From positions 24,811 through 88,810 of the forward strand of contig CAJTDX010000008.1 in NCBI GenBank assembly GCA_910575155.1: a stretch of 64,000 bases of DNA, written 5' to 3'. Position numbers and translations under genes: made by a program. Source of the DNA: Lachnospiraceae bacterium (GTDB taxonomy: Bacteria > Bacillota > Clostridia > Lachnospirales > Lachnospiraceae). Below the pieces are notes generated by a model. That model searched no databases. It saw only the letters and a list, made by a program, of their open reading frames with translations, and was not told the origin of the DNA. Positions 34,551 through 43,444 of the stretch are shown here, one piece after another. How positions within the stretch are numbered: position 1 is the first letter of the stretch; each line of letters begins with the position of its first letter.

Positions 34551-34775
34551 TCAGATATGATCAGGATCAGAATTTTGCTGCGCCTTTCTTTTTACCAGCT
34601 TATATACAAAGCCGTAGATCCAGAGCAGCACGGGAAGCGCCATGCTGGCGAAGAGCGCGGCCATGAACATAGGAAAAAAGTTTTTTCCCAGAATGGCGAG
34701 AACCAATGTAGTCAGATAAAGCCCCGCCAGCAGGATAATTCCCAGTATGGCAAGAATTTGTTGTATTTTTTTCAT
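34551..34775 (-). CDS. Small membrane protein, 74 aa
   Basis: A 74-residue protein with two hydrophobic segments (ILAILGIILLAGLYLTTLVLAIL and FMAALFASMALPVLLWIYGFVY) and a basic, Gln-rich C-terminus. I begin at the ATG at 34775 after AAAAGGAGCAATCT; upstream ATGs have no ribosome binding site. It is alone on the minus strand between two plus-strand units. No function known. Confidence 0.65.
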   Translation of the reverse strand: MKKIQQILAILGIILLAGLYLTTLVLAILGKNFFPMFMAALFASMALPVLLWIYGFVYKLVKRKAQQNSDPDHI

Positions 34776-34965
34776 AGATTGCTCCTTTTGTCTGAGTACT
34801 GTTTTCCCACAGCACGGCATATGGGGCGACAGCGTGCGGCAGGAGGGATCATAGTTATCATATCTTGTCAGAGGCAGTTTGACAAGAGGGTTTCACATGA
34901 TTTTTGACAACAGCGGGGATTTGCAAGCGGTGCGGGCGTTGTGGAGAGAACAGGGAGGAAAATAA

Positions 34966-35673
34966 ATGAAACAGTTTTTACAGGGTTTGAAAGATGGGAG
35001 CGCAATCGGGATCGGCTACCTGTCAGTGTCATTTACGTTCGGGCTGGCCGCCGTGTCTTCCGGCCTGGACTGGTGGGAAGCGCTTTTTGTGTCAATGATG
35101 AATCTGACTTCCGCCGGTCAGTTTGCCGGGATTACCATTATGGCGGCGGCAGGCTCCTGTCTTGAGATGGCGGTTTCCCAGCTTGTCATCAATCTCAGAT
35201 ATGCCTTGATGAGTATTTCGCTGTCTCAAAAGGTTGACCGCAGGTTTCATGCGGGGAAGAAAATACTTCTGGGTTTTGCAGTTACAGATGAAATCTTTGC
35301 CGTTGCCATGAGCCGGGAACAGGAGATAAACGCCTTATATTTTGCAGGACTGGCGGTACTGCCGTATTTGGGATGGACATGCGGTACGCTGGCCGGGGCG
35401 GTTTGCGGAAATATCCTGCCGGAGAATGTCAGCGACGCCCTGGGGCTTGCCATTTATGGTATGTTTATCGCTATTATAGTGCCTGCAATGAAGAAGGACA
35501 GCCGTATTTTAAAGATAACGCTGCTTGCAGTCGTATTGAGCTTCGGCCTGTATTATCTGCCGGGGGTCTCCGGCATTTCCAGCGGCTTTGCGGTTATTAT
35601 CTGCGCAGTCGCGGCGTCGGCGGCGGGGGCGGTCTGTTTTCCAATGGAAGAAGAAACAAAGGAGGGTGCCTGA
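34966..35673 (+). CDS. azlC: AzlC family branched-chain amino acid exporter, large subunit
   Basis: A 235-residue membrane protein with about six hydrophobic segments. IGIGYLSVSFTFGLAAVSSGLDWWEAL and FVSMMNLTSAGQFAGI are typical of AzlC, which works with AzlD in branched-chain amino acid export. GGGAGGAAAATAA precedes the ATG. Its stop overlaps the azlD start by one base (TGATG). Confidence 0.92.
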   Translation: MKQFLQGLKDGSAIGIGYLSVSFTFGLAAVSSGLDWWEALFVSMMNLTSAGQFAGITIMAAAGSCLEMAVSQLVINLRYALMSISLSQKVDRRFHAGKKILLGFAVTDEIFAVAMSREQEINALYFAGLAVLPYLGWTCGTLAGAVCGNILPENVSDALGLAIYGMFIAIIVPAMKKDSRILKITLLAVVLSFGLYYLPGVSGISSGFAVIICAVAASAAGAVCFPMEEETKEGA

Positions 35674-35993
35674 TGAAGACAGGAGTATTTTGGAGTTATC
35701 TGGCGGTGATGTTTGCAGTGACTTATCTGGTCAGAGTCTTGCCTTTTGTGATATTTCACAAAAAAATCGAAAATAAATTTGTGCGCTCGTTCCTTGCCTA
35801 TATTCCTTACACCGTTCTGGGGGCGATGACGTTTCCAGCCGTTTTTTATGCCACGGGTTCTGTCATTACGGCAGGGGCCGGAGTGACGGCGGCTCTGATT
35901 GCGGCCTATCGGGGAAAGGAACTGTTTACAGTCGCCGTATGTGCCAGCCTTGCGGCCTTACTGACAGGTTTGCTTTTGCAGGTGGCGTTATGA
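35673..35993 (+). CDS. azlD: AzlD family branched-chain amino acid exporter, small subunit
   Basis: A 106-residue membrane protein with three to four hydrophobic segments and the family segment RVLPFVIFHKKIENKFVRSFLAYIPYTVLGAMTFPAVF. It is the partner of AzlC. GGAGGGTGCCTG precedes the ATG at 35673, and its own stop overlaps the start of fruK by four bases (ATGA). Confidence 0.9.
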   Translation: MKTGVFWSYLAVMFAVTYLVRVLPFVIFHKKIENKFVRSFLAYIPYTVLGAMTFPAVFYATGSVITAGAGVTAALIAAYRGKELFTVAVCASLAALLTGLLLQVAL

Positions 35994-36946
35994 TCTATAC
36001 AGTAACCTTTAATCCGTCGCTGGATTATATCGTAACGGTTGAGGATTTTAAACTCGGTCTTACAAACCGCACAAATTCCGAAGTTCTGCTTCCGGGAGGC
36101 AAAGGGATCAATGTATCAATAGTCCTTGGGAACCTGGGGCTTGAGAGTACGGCCCTGGGATTTATCGCCGGGTTTACGGGGGACGAGCTGGTAAAACGTT
36201 TGCAGAAGACGGGGGTTAAGAACGGTTTTATTCGGGTAGAAGAAGGATTTACAAGGATTAATGTGAAACTCAAATCCATGGAGGGCATGGAGATTAACGG
36301 TATGGGTCCGGTAATCGGTCAGGAAAAGATCCAGATGCTGATGGAGCGGCTTGACACTCTCAGAAGCGGAGACGTGCTCTTTTTATCCGGGAGCATTCCG
36401 GCGTCCGTGCCGGATCAGATCTATCAGAAGATTATGGAGCTGCTTGAGGGGAGAGGCGTACGGATTGCGGTGGATGCGACAAAGGATTTACTGATGAAAA
36501 CGCTCCCCTTCCGTCCATTTTTGATCAAACCAAATAATCACGAACTGGGAGAGATTTTCGGGAAAGAATTGAGAACAAGAGAAGCGGTTGTGCCCTATGC
36601 AAAGAAGCTCCGGGAAAAAGGCGCGCAGAATGTCCTTGTGTCTATGGCAGGCGAGGGGGCGGTGCTGGCTGCAGCGGATCAAACCGTATATGATACGCCG
36701 GCTCCCGAGGGAAAACTCGTAAATGGCGTGGGCGCGGGAGATTCCATGGCGGCAGGATTTATGGCGGGCTATCTGCAGCGGCAGGATTACGAATATGCAT
36801 TTCGCATGGGGGTAGCGGCAGGAAGCGCCAGTGCGTTTTCGGAAAATCTTGCGACAAAAGAGGAGATCGGGGCGGTTTTTCAAAAGCTGCTGGAATCTGA
36901 CAGCGTCAATTGTGTACGGGAGGAGACGGTTTATGCAGATTTATGA
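35990..36946 (+). CDS. fruK: 1-phosphofructokinase family sugar kinase (PfkB)
   Basis: A 318-residue kinase of the PfkB/ribokinase superfamily. The N-terminus MIYTVTFNPSLDYIV and LPGGKGINVS are typical of 1-phosphofructokinase and tagatose-6-phosphate kinase; the catalytic base lies in VNGVGAGDSMAAGFMAGY. It phosphorylates a sugar phosphate with ATP. The ATG overlaps the azlD stop by four bases, and ptsI starts inside its last codons, so all four genes look translationally coupled. Fructose 1-phosphate is the likely but unproven substrate. Confidence 0.85.
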   Translation: MIYTVTFNPSLDYIVTVEDFKLGLTNRTNSEVLLPGGKGINVSIVLGNLGLESTALGFIAGFTGDELVKRLQKTGVKNGFIRVEEGFTRINVKLKSMEGMEINGMGPVIGQEKIQMLMERLDTLRSGDVLFLSGSIPASVPDQIYQKIMELLEGRGVRIAVDATKDLLMKTLPFRPFLIKPNNHELGEIFGKELRTREAVVPYAKKLREKGAQNVLVSMAGEGAVLAAADQTVYDTPAPEGKLVNGVGAGDSMAAGFMAGYLQRQDYEYAFRMGVAAGSASAFSENLATKEEIGAVFQKLLESDSVNCVREETVYADL

Positions 36947-38576
36947 AGGCAGGAGTGTGTCTAAGGGGATTGCAGCGGGCAGAATTAATGTGTATAAAAA
37001 GAACAGCCGGCAGGTAAAACGTGTAAAAATCACGGATGCAAAAGCAGAAATCGCCCGTTTTGAAGAAGCAAAAGTTCAGGCTGTAAAGCAGCTTCAGGCG
37101 TTATATGACAAAGCCCTCTGCGAAGTGGGAGCTTCCACTGCGGCTATTTTTGAAGTATATCAGATGATCGTGGAAGACGATCAATATAATGATTCCATAA
37201 AACGTATGATACGTACGCGGCAGGTCAATGCAGAATATGCAGTGGCGTCGGCGGGCGCAGATTTTGCGCAGATGTTTGCGTCAATGGATGATGATTACAT
37301 GAAGGAGAGAGCGGCGGATGTGAGAGATATTTCTGAACGCGTCATCAGTGTCTTGGACAAAACGGGCAGCGGGCAGGAAACGGCGGAAGAACCGTTTATT
37401 CTGGCGGCGGATGATCTTACTCCCTCAGAAACCGTACAGCTTGATAAAGAACTGGTATTGGCAGTGGTAACTGTGCATGGGTCGCTTCATTCGCATACGG
37501 CAATTCTTGCAAGAACTATGGGCATTCCGGCGCTTGTGGGGACGGCGCTGCCATTGGATGACGCAATTGACGGCAGATTTGGGATTGTGGACGGCGCCAG
37601 CGGCAAAATCTATGTGGATCCGGATGAACAGACGCTGGCTGAGATGAAAATCAAACAGAAAGAGGAGCTTGAGCGCAAAGAGCTTCTTTTAAAGTTAAGG
37701 GGAAGAGAAAATGTTACCCTTGACGGTAAAAAAGTCATGTTGTATGCTAATATTGGAAATATAAAAGATCTGGCGGCGGCTGTCCAGAATGATGCCGATG
37801 GCATCGGGCTGTTCCGAAGTGAATTTATTTATCTTGAGAAAGACCGCTATCCCACAGAAGAAGAGCAGTTTCAGATTTATAAGCAGGCGGCGGAGGCTAT
37901 GGCGGGCAGACGGGTCATTATTCGTACGCTTGATATCGGCGCAGACAAACAGTGCGGCTATTTTGAGATGGAGAAAGAAGAAAATCCGGCTTTGGGATGC
38001 CGTGCAATCCGCATCTGCCTGACAAGGCCGAACCTGTTTAAGACGCAGCTTCGCGCATTGTTCCGCGCCAGCGTTTATGGAGAGATTGCCATTATGTATC
38101 CTATGATCACCAGCGTTTGGGAAGTAAAAAGGATACGGGAAATTGCCGCGCTTGTGAAAGCGGAACTTGCAGAGCAGGGAATGAAGTTCGGCGAGCCTGA
38201 GCAGGGGATCATGATTGAAACCCCGGCTGCTGCGCTGGTCAGCGGCGAGCTGGCGAAGGAATCTGATTTTTTCAGTATCGGAACCAACGATCTGACCCAG
38301 TATACGCTTGCCGTTGACCGTCAGAATACGAAACTGGATCCGTTTTACGATCCTCATCATCCGGCCGTTCTGCGCATGATTTCCATGGCAGTGGAAAGTG
38401 CGCACAGGGCGGGAATCCCGGTGGGAATCTGCGGCGAACTTGGCGCAGACCAGACGCTTACGCGGGAATTTCTGGCTATGGGTGTGGATGAATTGTCTGT
38501 TTCACCGGAAAATATACTTCCGCTTCGCAAGATTATACTGGAGACAAATGTGCAGGAGTACAGGGCGGGAAAGTAA
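36933..38576 (+). CDS. ptsI: PTS enzyme I (phosphoenolpyruvate-protein phosphotransferase)
   Basis: A 547-residue general PTS enzyme that takes phosphate from PEP and gives it to HPr. The phosphohistidine is His188 in LHSHTAILARTMGIPALVG; the PEP-binding domain has the GIGLFRSEF, DIGADKQ and SIGTNDLTQYTLAVDR segments, and the active cysteine lies in GICGELGAD. I start at ATG 36933, after GGGAGGAGACGGTTT, because the product then has the normal N-terminus. It overlaps fruK by 14 bases. HPr and EII genes are not adjacent. Confidence 0.95.
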   Translation: MQIYEGRSVSKGIAAGRINVYKKNSRQVKRVKITDAKAEIARFEEAKVQAVKQLQALYDKALCEVGASTAAIFEVYQMIVEDDQYNDSIKRMIRTRQVNAEYAVASAGADFAQMFASMDDDYMKERAADVRDISERVISVLDKTGSGQETAEEPFILAADDLTPSETVQLDKELVLAVVTVHGSLHSHTAILARTMGIPALVGTALPLDDAIDGRFGIVDGASGKIYVDPDEQTLAEMKIKQKEELERKELLLKLRGRENVTLDGKKVMLYANIGNIKDLAAAVQNDADGIGLFRSEFIYLEKDRYPTEEEQFQIYKQAAEAMAGRRVIIRTLDIGADKQCGYFEMEKEENPALGCRAIRICLTRPNLFKTQLRALFRASVYGEIAIMYPMITSVWEVKRIREIAALVKAELAEQGMKFGEPEQGIMIETPAAALVSGELAKESDFFSIGTNDLTQYTLAVDRQNTKLDPFYDPHHPAVLRMISMAVESAHRAGIPVGICGELGADQTLTREFLAMGVDELSVSPENILPLRKIILETNVQEYRAGK

Positions 38577-38673
38577 GTGATCACGCAGTAGAGATATGAT
38601 CTGAATATCTCAGATTATAATCATAAGATCTGTTTATTGTACGAAAACAGAGACCAGAAAAGGAGGAAATCAT

Positions 38674-39387
38674 ATGGCAAATATACCAACGCCGCATATT
38701 GAAGCAAAGGCTTTAGATTTTGCAAAAACAGTTTTGATGCCGGGGGACCCGCTGCGGGCAAAGTTCATCGCTGACACGTATCTGGAGCAGGCGCGCTGTA
38801 TCAATCAGGTACGGGGAATGCTCGCCTATACGGGAACTTATAAAGGAAAAGAAGTGTCCGTTATGGGTTCCGGCATGGGAATGCCTTCGATGGGAATTTA
38901 CTCTTATGAATTATTTCAGTTCTATGATGTGGAACAGATTATCCGGGTAGGCTCGGCAGGCGCGATTCAGGATGACGTGAATGTAATGGATGTTGTGATT
39001 GGAATGGGAGCTTCCGTTGTCTCAAGTTTTCCTGATCAGTTTGGATGTCCGGGTCATTTGGCTCCGCTTGCGGATTATCATCTGCTGAGTACGGCGGTCG
39101 CATGTGCGAAAACGCTTGGAACGGAAGCTAAAGTGGGAAATATCCTCTCAGAAGATGTCTTTTATTCAGAACGCTCCAAGGACTGCTTTAAGAAGATGGG
39201 AGTGCTGGCCGTAGAGATGGAGAGCGGCGCGCTTTATCTGAATGCGGCGAGAGCAGGCAAAAAAGCGCTTTGCATTTTAACGATTTCAGATCATCTGTAC
39301 CGCCCGGAAGAACTTTCTTCTCAGCAGCGGCAGGAAGGATTTGGGAAGATGATTGAAATTGCCCTGGAAACGGCAGTACAAGCGTAA
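38674..39387 (+). CDS. deoD: Purine-nucleoside phosphorylase, DeoD type
   Basis: A 237-residue cytoplasmic enzyme splitting purine (deoxy)nucleosides with phosphate. Visible are PGDPLRAKFIAD, the phosphate-binding GSGMGMPSMGIYSYEL, RVGSAGAI, and the substrate-binding EMESGALYLNA with ISDH near the end, all typical of the hexameric DeoD group. AAAGGAGGAAATCAT precedes the ATG. Confidence 0.97.
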   Translation: MANIPTPHIEAKALDFAKTVLMPGDPLRAKFIADTYLEQARCINQVRGMLAYTGTYKGKEVSVMGSGMGMPSMGIYSYELFQFYDVEQIIRVGSAGAIQDDVNVMDVVIGMGASVVSSFPDQFGCPGHLAPLADYHLLSTAVACAKTLGTEAKVGNILSEDVFYSERSKDCFKKMGVLAVEMESGALYLNAARAGKKALCILTISDHLYRPEELSSQQRQEGFGKMIEIALETAVQA

Positions 39388-39424
39388 TTTTCAAAAGTAA
39401 AATGCAGGGAGGTGGAGGAAGTAT

Positions 39425-40414
39425 ATGAAAAAAGGTGTAAACTACAGAATCGTAAGTTTTTTCCTGGCGCTTGTGCTGATGTTCTCCGGACTTTATATGC
39501 CGGTCCATGCAGCGAAGCTTCCGGCGCTGAAGGTGAAAGGAACCCGCCTGGTGAATGCCAGAGGCAAAACCGTTCAGCTAAAAGGCGTCAGTACGCATGG
39601 CTTGTCCTGGTTTCCTCAGTATGTGAACCAGAAAGGGTTTGCGTATATGAAGAAGCAATGGGGAATTAATGCCGTGCGTCTTGCCATGTATACCGCGGAA
39701 TATAACGGATACTGCACCGGGGACGCAAAGAACAGGCGGGCGCTGGAAAAGACCATTGACCGGGGCGTAAAGTATGCGGCAAAAGCGGGGCTTTACGTAA
39801 TTATAGACTGGCATATTTTAAGCGACGCCAATCCGAAAACTTATGAGAAACAGGCAGTTTCATTTTTTAAGAGAATGGCTTCAAAGTATAAAAAATATAC
39901 CAATGTGATTTATGAAATCTGCAATGAGCCGAATGGGGGAACTTCCTGGAGTGATATCAGAAGTTATGCCGGGAACGTAGTAAAGGCAATACGTTCTAAA
40001 GATAAAAAAGCGGTGATTCTTATTGGAACGCCCACCTGGTCCCAGGATGTGGATCTCGCGGCGGAAAGTCCCTTAACGGGATATAAAAACCTCATGTACA
40101 GCCTTCATTTTTATGCGGGAACGCATGGAGAATATTTGCGGCAGAAGGCTCAGACTGCCCTGGATCAGGGCCTGCCTTTATTTGTCTCAGAATTTGGCAT
40201 TTCCGACGCTTCCGGCAATGGCAGTCTGAACAAGGAAGAGGGAAGCAGATGGATGAAGTTTTTGAATAAGAATAAAATCAGTTATATGGGCTGGAGCCTG
40301 TCAAATAAGGAGGAAAGTTCCGCACTTCTGAAAAGTTCCGGCAGCAAGGTTACGGGCTGGAAAAACAGAGATCTCACACCCTGGGGAAAATGGCTGGTAA
40401 GACAATTTAAATAG
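39425..40414 (+). CDS. Secreted glycoside hydrolase family 5 protein (cellulase-like)
   Basis: A 329-residue protein with a signal peptide (MKKGVNYRIVSFFLALVLMFSGLYMPVHA, cleavage near residue 29-30) and a single GH5 catalytic domain. The acid/base is Glu168 in YEICNEPNG and the nucleophile Glu256 in LFVSEFG; TNVIYE and DWHILSDANP are typical segments. There is no carbohydrate-binding module or anchor. It probably cuts a beta-glucan such as cellulose or a mixed-linkage polymer outside the cell. GAGGTGGAGGAAGTAT precedes the ATG. Confidence 0.93.
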   Translation: MKKGVNYRIVSFFLALVLMFSGLYMPVHAAKLPALKVKGTRLVNARGKTVQLKGVSTHGLSWFPQYVNQKGFAYMKKQWGINAVRLAMYTAEYNGYCTGDAKNRRALEKTIDRGVKYAAKAGLYVIIDWHILSDANPKTYEKQAVSFFKRMASKYKKYTNVIYEICNEPNGGTSWSDIRSYAGNVVKAIRSKDKKAVILIGTPTWSQDVDLAAESPLTGYKNLMYSLHFYAGTHGEYLRQKAQTALDQGLPLFVSEFGISDASGNGSLNKEEGSRWMKFLNKNKISYMGWSLSNKEESSALLKSSGSKVTGWKNRDLTPWGKWLVRQFK

Positions 40415-40683
40415 AAAGCGTAAGAAAATTCTGACAGACGGGTTGTTTTTTTATCTGGTTTGCAGTATATTATTAGTAAGAAATAAAGAACGATCCTGCA
40501 GTTATTTTACGACTGCAGATTACTATATTACTCCGGCGGTTAAATATCAGCAGATTGTATAAGAGGCGCTGCCAGGCGCCAGTCTGCGTCGGATACGGAC
40601 AACATGGTACCGGGAATGCAGACGTGTGATACACTGATCTTTGACTTTCAGAATAATATACATAAGAAGGCAGGTGAAAGTAT

Positions 40684-40977
40684 ATGAGGTATAAGAGAAA
40701 TTCTTTTGAAGTGGACGCGGAATTATATGAAGTGGGGAAAGGCATGGAAGACGGTTTTATGGCATGGACTTCTGTTTTGACTACTGGATGGGTTCCCACG
40801 GATAAGCTTCTGAAAATTACCAGAGATGACGGAACGGTGGTATGCCCCTTCATTCAGAACCGCAGAGGACTGATTTTTCTGAGAGAAGGCGATTATATTA
40901 TTACAGAGCCGGGGCAGGAACGCCACGTCTGCGGGGCGGACAAATTTAACGGCCGTTTTCTGCCGCTGGAATCATAA
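40684..40977 (+). CDS. Hypothetical protein, 97 aa
   Basis: A 97-residue soluble protein (MRYKRNSFEVDAELYEVG) with the pattern DGTVVCPFIQNRRG ... GDYIITEPGQERHVCGADKF. Similar short proteins occur in phages and mobile elements, but I cannot name a family. AAGGCAGGTGAAAGTAT lies before the ATG. It is followed by a clear terminator at 41031-41070 and lies alone between the GH5 gene and the minus-strand kinase. Confidence 0.6.
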   Translation: MRYKRNSFEVDAELYEVGKGMEDGFMAWTSVLTTGWVPTDKLLKITRDDGTVVCPFIQNRRGLIFLREGDYIITEPGQERHVCGADKFNGRFLPLES

Positions 40978-41030
40978 CTGTTTGAAGGCTTATCTGATGT
41001 TTCAATTTAACAGGAACGGTTAATTATGAG

Positions 41031-41070
41031 AATGGCGAACATATGGGATGACATATGTTCGCCATTTTGC
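41031..41070. terminator. Strong hairpin terminator after the 97-aa gene
   Basis: A perfect 15-bp stem (AATGGCGAACATATG/CATATGTTCGCCATT, arms 41031-41045 and 41052-41066) with a 6-nt loop is followed by TTGCCGTTT. It can serve the plus-strand gene and, with the next hairpin, the minus-strand kinase. Confidence 0.8.
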
Positions 41071-41076
41071 CGTTTG

Positions 41077-41107
41077 CGCCTGACCGCAGACAGATGCGTT
41101 CAGGCGT
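41077..41107 (-). terminator. Hairpin downstream of the hybrid kinase
   Basis: CGCCTGA(C)CGCA pairs with TGCG(T)TCAGGCG across a short loop. It lies about 40 bases beyond the minus-strand kinase stop codon. The following T run is weak, so it may act together with the hairpin at 41031-41066. Confidence 0.5.
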
Positions 41108-41142
41108 AAGCGGATCAAAGACGTAATGAAGAATATACGAAT

Positions 41143-43347
41143 TTACGTATGATTTTTTTGTATACTGCGGATCGTTTCTAACAACAGCGGAATGTCAATG
41201 GGTTTGGTGAGATGCGCATTCATCCCGCTCTCTATGGATAGCCGTTTGTCGCTCTCAAAAGCATTGGCAGAAAGCGCAATAATGGGGATTTGCGCCAGTG
41301 CAGAGTCTTCGAGGCTGCGTATTTCTCTGGTTGCCTGACGTCCATCCATGACAGGCATTTGAATATCCATTAAAATGAAATCAAATTCTCCGGGTTTGGA
41401 ATTTGCTATCTTTTCCACCGCGACGCTGCCATTGACCGCAATCTCAATGGAAAAACCAAGATCCTGAAGGATTTCCGTTTCGATTTCAAGATTAATCATA
41501 TTGTCCTCAACCAGCAGGATTTTGTAATTCGGCATTTTAAAACTTTGCTGTTCTAAATTTCCGGAGGAAAACGGCTGCTCCTGTATGCGCAGACGAAGCG
41601 TGACGGTGAAAACGCTGCCTTTGCCGACCGTGCTGTCTACCTGGATGTCTCCGCCCATCATGTCTGTAATATTTTTGACGATGGTAAGGCTTAAGCCAGT
41701 ACCGTGAATGCCGCTGAAAGTCGTGTTTTTTTCACGGGCAAAAGGCTCAAAAATATGTTTCAGAAAATCTTTTCCAATTCCGATGCCGGTATCTTTTACC
41801 GTAAACTGGAAGATGCCGGAATGGTTTGGCAGATGTTTCTGTTCCGCGGCAGTCAGTTCCACCCTGCCGTTGTTTTTGGTGTATGTGATGGCATTGGCGG
41901 TCAGGTATAATAAGAGCTGCCTTAATTTGTCCGGATCTCCCAGGACATTACAATGAACCAGCCGGGAAGAATCCAGTAAAAATGTTATATGTTTCTCCTC
42001 AGCCTGCGGAAGCAGAGTGGTATGTACCTCTTCTAAAATATCTGCAAGATTGCAGGCGCATTCCGTCAAATCAATATCCTGAGATTCGGTCCAGGACAAA
42101 TCCAGGACTTTTTCAATCAGGTCCAGGAGCTGTCTGCTGGAACGTTCTATTTTGTTCAGGTTTTCCAGGGCTGTATCGGGATTCTGGATATGTTTTTTTG
42201 CCAGTGCGGTAAAACCGAAAATGGCGTTCAGCGGCGTCCGTAAATCATGGGACATGTTGGAGAGAAAGGTGTCTCTGGCAACGATGGCAAGATTTGCGTT
42301 GTTTAATGCGTTTTCCAGAATCTGTTTCTGTTCCATTTCACGCTGGACTTCCACGTCTACCCGCCGGTATCCCAGAACAATCTGCGAAATATGCTCTTTG
42401 GTTCCCACGCTTACGATACGAAGCTGAAGATACTGCGTCTGATTGTTTTTCAAAACCCGGTAATTCACGTAATAAGTTTTACTGTTTTTTAATTTCTCAC
42501 GGATATACTGCGGGTCGGTCATTTTGGCTACCAGTTTGCGGTCTTCCGGATGAACCCAGGTAATCACATAATTGGAAATATACCACTGGAATTCAAGTAT
42601 TTGATATTTATTGTCAAACTGCTGTTTTGTGCGGCTGCTCAGTCTGTATGGAAATACTTTGTTCGTATCCAGGTCAGCGTAAAGGATGGATTCGTAATTT
42701 ATGCTGAGGCCCTCGATGACCTCCAGGCGCCTCAGATGTTCTCCGTCATATTTTTCAATCAGATTCTTGATTGCCTGTTCCTGCTCATCCAGGAGAGAAG
42801 CGCGCCATTGCTGCAACTGCTCTTTTTTTTCTGTGGCGTCCCCTATAAACACATAGAAGATATCCCCCGAAGACCTGGTTCGGACAAAATGTCCATAGTC
42901 TTCGATCCAGCGTATTTCTCCGTCTTTTCGAATAATCCGGTATTCTACATAATCTAAATCGTACTGGTTGTTGGAAATCTGGTGCCAGATACTTTCTTCC
43001 ACTGCCTCAAGATCGTCGGCATAAACCATTCCTCTGAAAGAATTACCTGTGAACTGCTGGAATTCTTTCAAAGTATTGCACTGGAAGATTCGAAGCAGCG
43101 CTTTATTTGCGTAAATAATTTCCTCTTCGCCATCTGCACGGTATATTAGGAAACCTCCTGGCATTTCGTCCATGAATTTTATAATTTCTTGTGCAGTTTG
43201 CAAATTATGTAGTTCTGGCTCCGACGAAAATTCTGAAACAATATTCTTTTTTTCATGACTGCCTGTATCCAGGGCGTGATATTCCGGTATGTTTAATAAA
43301 GCAATAATATTTTCAATTAAGTTGTGGTCTGTGTGTTGTGTTTTCAT
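41143..43347 (-). CDS. Cytoplasmic PAS-containing hybrid sensor histidine kinase, 734 aa
   Basis: No transmembrane segment is seen. At least one clear PAS/PAC unit (about 70-170: GGFLIYRADGEEEIIYANKALL, then RIIRKDGEIRWIEDYG) and a second PAS-like region (about 200-330) are followed by HisKA (FLSNMSHDLRTPLNA, around residue 365), an HATPase with DTGIGIG and GTGLSLTI, and a C-terminal receiver (LLVEDNMINLEIE, FILMDIQMPVMDG). It lacks an Hpt and an output domain. No good ribosome binding site precedes the ATG at 43347. An AraC-type regulator gene lies about 100 bases upstream on the same strand. Confidence 0.9.
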   Translation of the reverse strand: MKTQHTDHNLIENIIALLNIPEYHALDTGSHEKKNIVSEFSSEPELHNLQTAQEIIKFMDEMPGGFLIYRADGEEEIIYANKALLRIFQCNTLKEFQQFTGNSFRGMVYADDLEAVEESIWHQISNNQYDLDYVEYRIIRKDGEIRWIEDYGHFVRTRSSGDIFYVFIGDATEKKEQLQQWRASLLDEQEQAIKNLIEKYDGEHLRRLEVIEGLSINYESILYADLDTNKVFPYRLSSRTKQQFDNKYQILEFQWYISNYVITWVHPEDRKLVAKMTDPQYIREKLKNSKTYYVNYRVLKNNQTQYLQLRIVSVGTKEHISQIVLGYRRVDVEVQREMEQKQILENALNNANLAIVARDTFLSNMSHDLRTPLNAIFGFTALAKKHIQNPDTALENLNKIERSSRQLLDLIEKVLDLSWTESQDIDLTECACNLADILEEVHTTLLPQAEEKHITFLLDSSRLVHCNVLGDPDKLRQLLLYLTANAITYTKNNGRVELTAAEQKHLPNHSGIFQFTVKDTGIGIGKDFLKHIFEPFAREKNTTFSGIHGTGLSLTIVKNITDMMGGDIQVDSTVGKGSVFTVTLRLRIQEQPFSSGNLEQQSFKMPNYKILLVEDNMINLEIETEILQDLGFSIEIAVNGSVAVEKIANSKPGEFDFILMDIQMPVMDGRQATREIRSLEDSALAQIPIIALSANAFESDKRLSIESGMNAHLTKPIDIPLLLETIRSIQKNHT

Positions 43348-43444
43348 AGTAATATAGTAACATATATTGCCGGATTTGGCAAAATATTATTGAGTTGGAA
43401 ATAATCTGCAGATTCTGTGCAAATTAACAATGGTTTTCATAAAT

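Noticed and set aside
41031-41066. GAACATATG and CATATGTTC as SOS half-sites
   Set aside because: The GAAC and GTTC halves are too far apart for a LexA box and form a perfect terminator stem.
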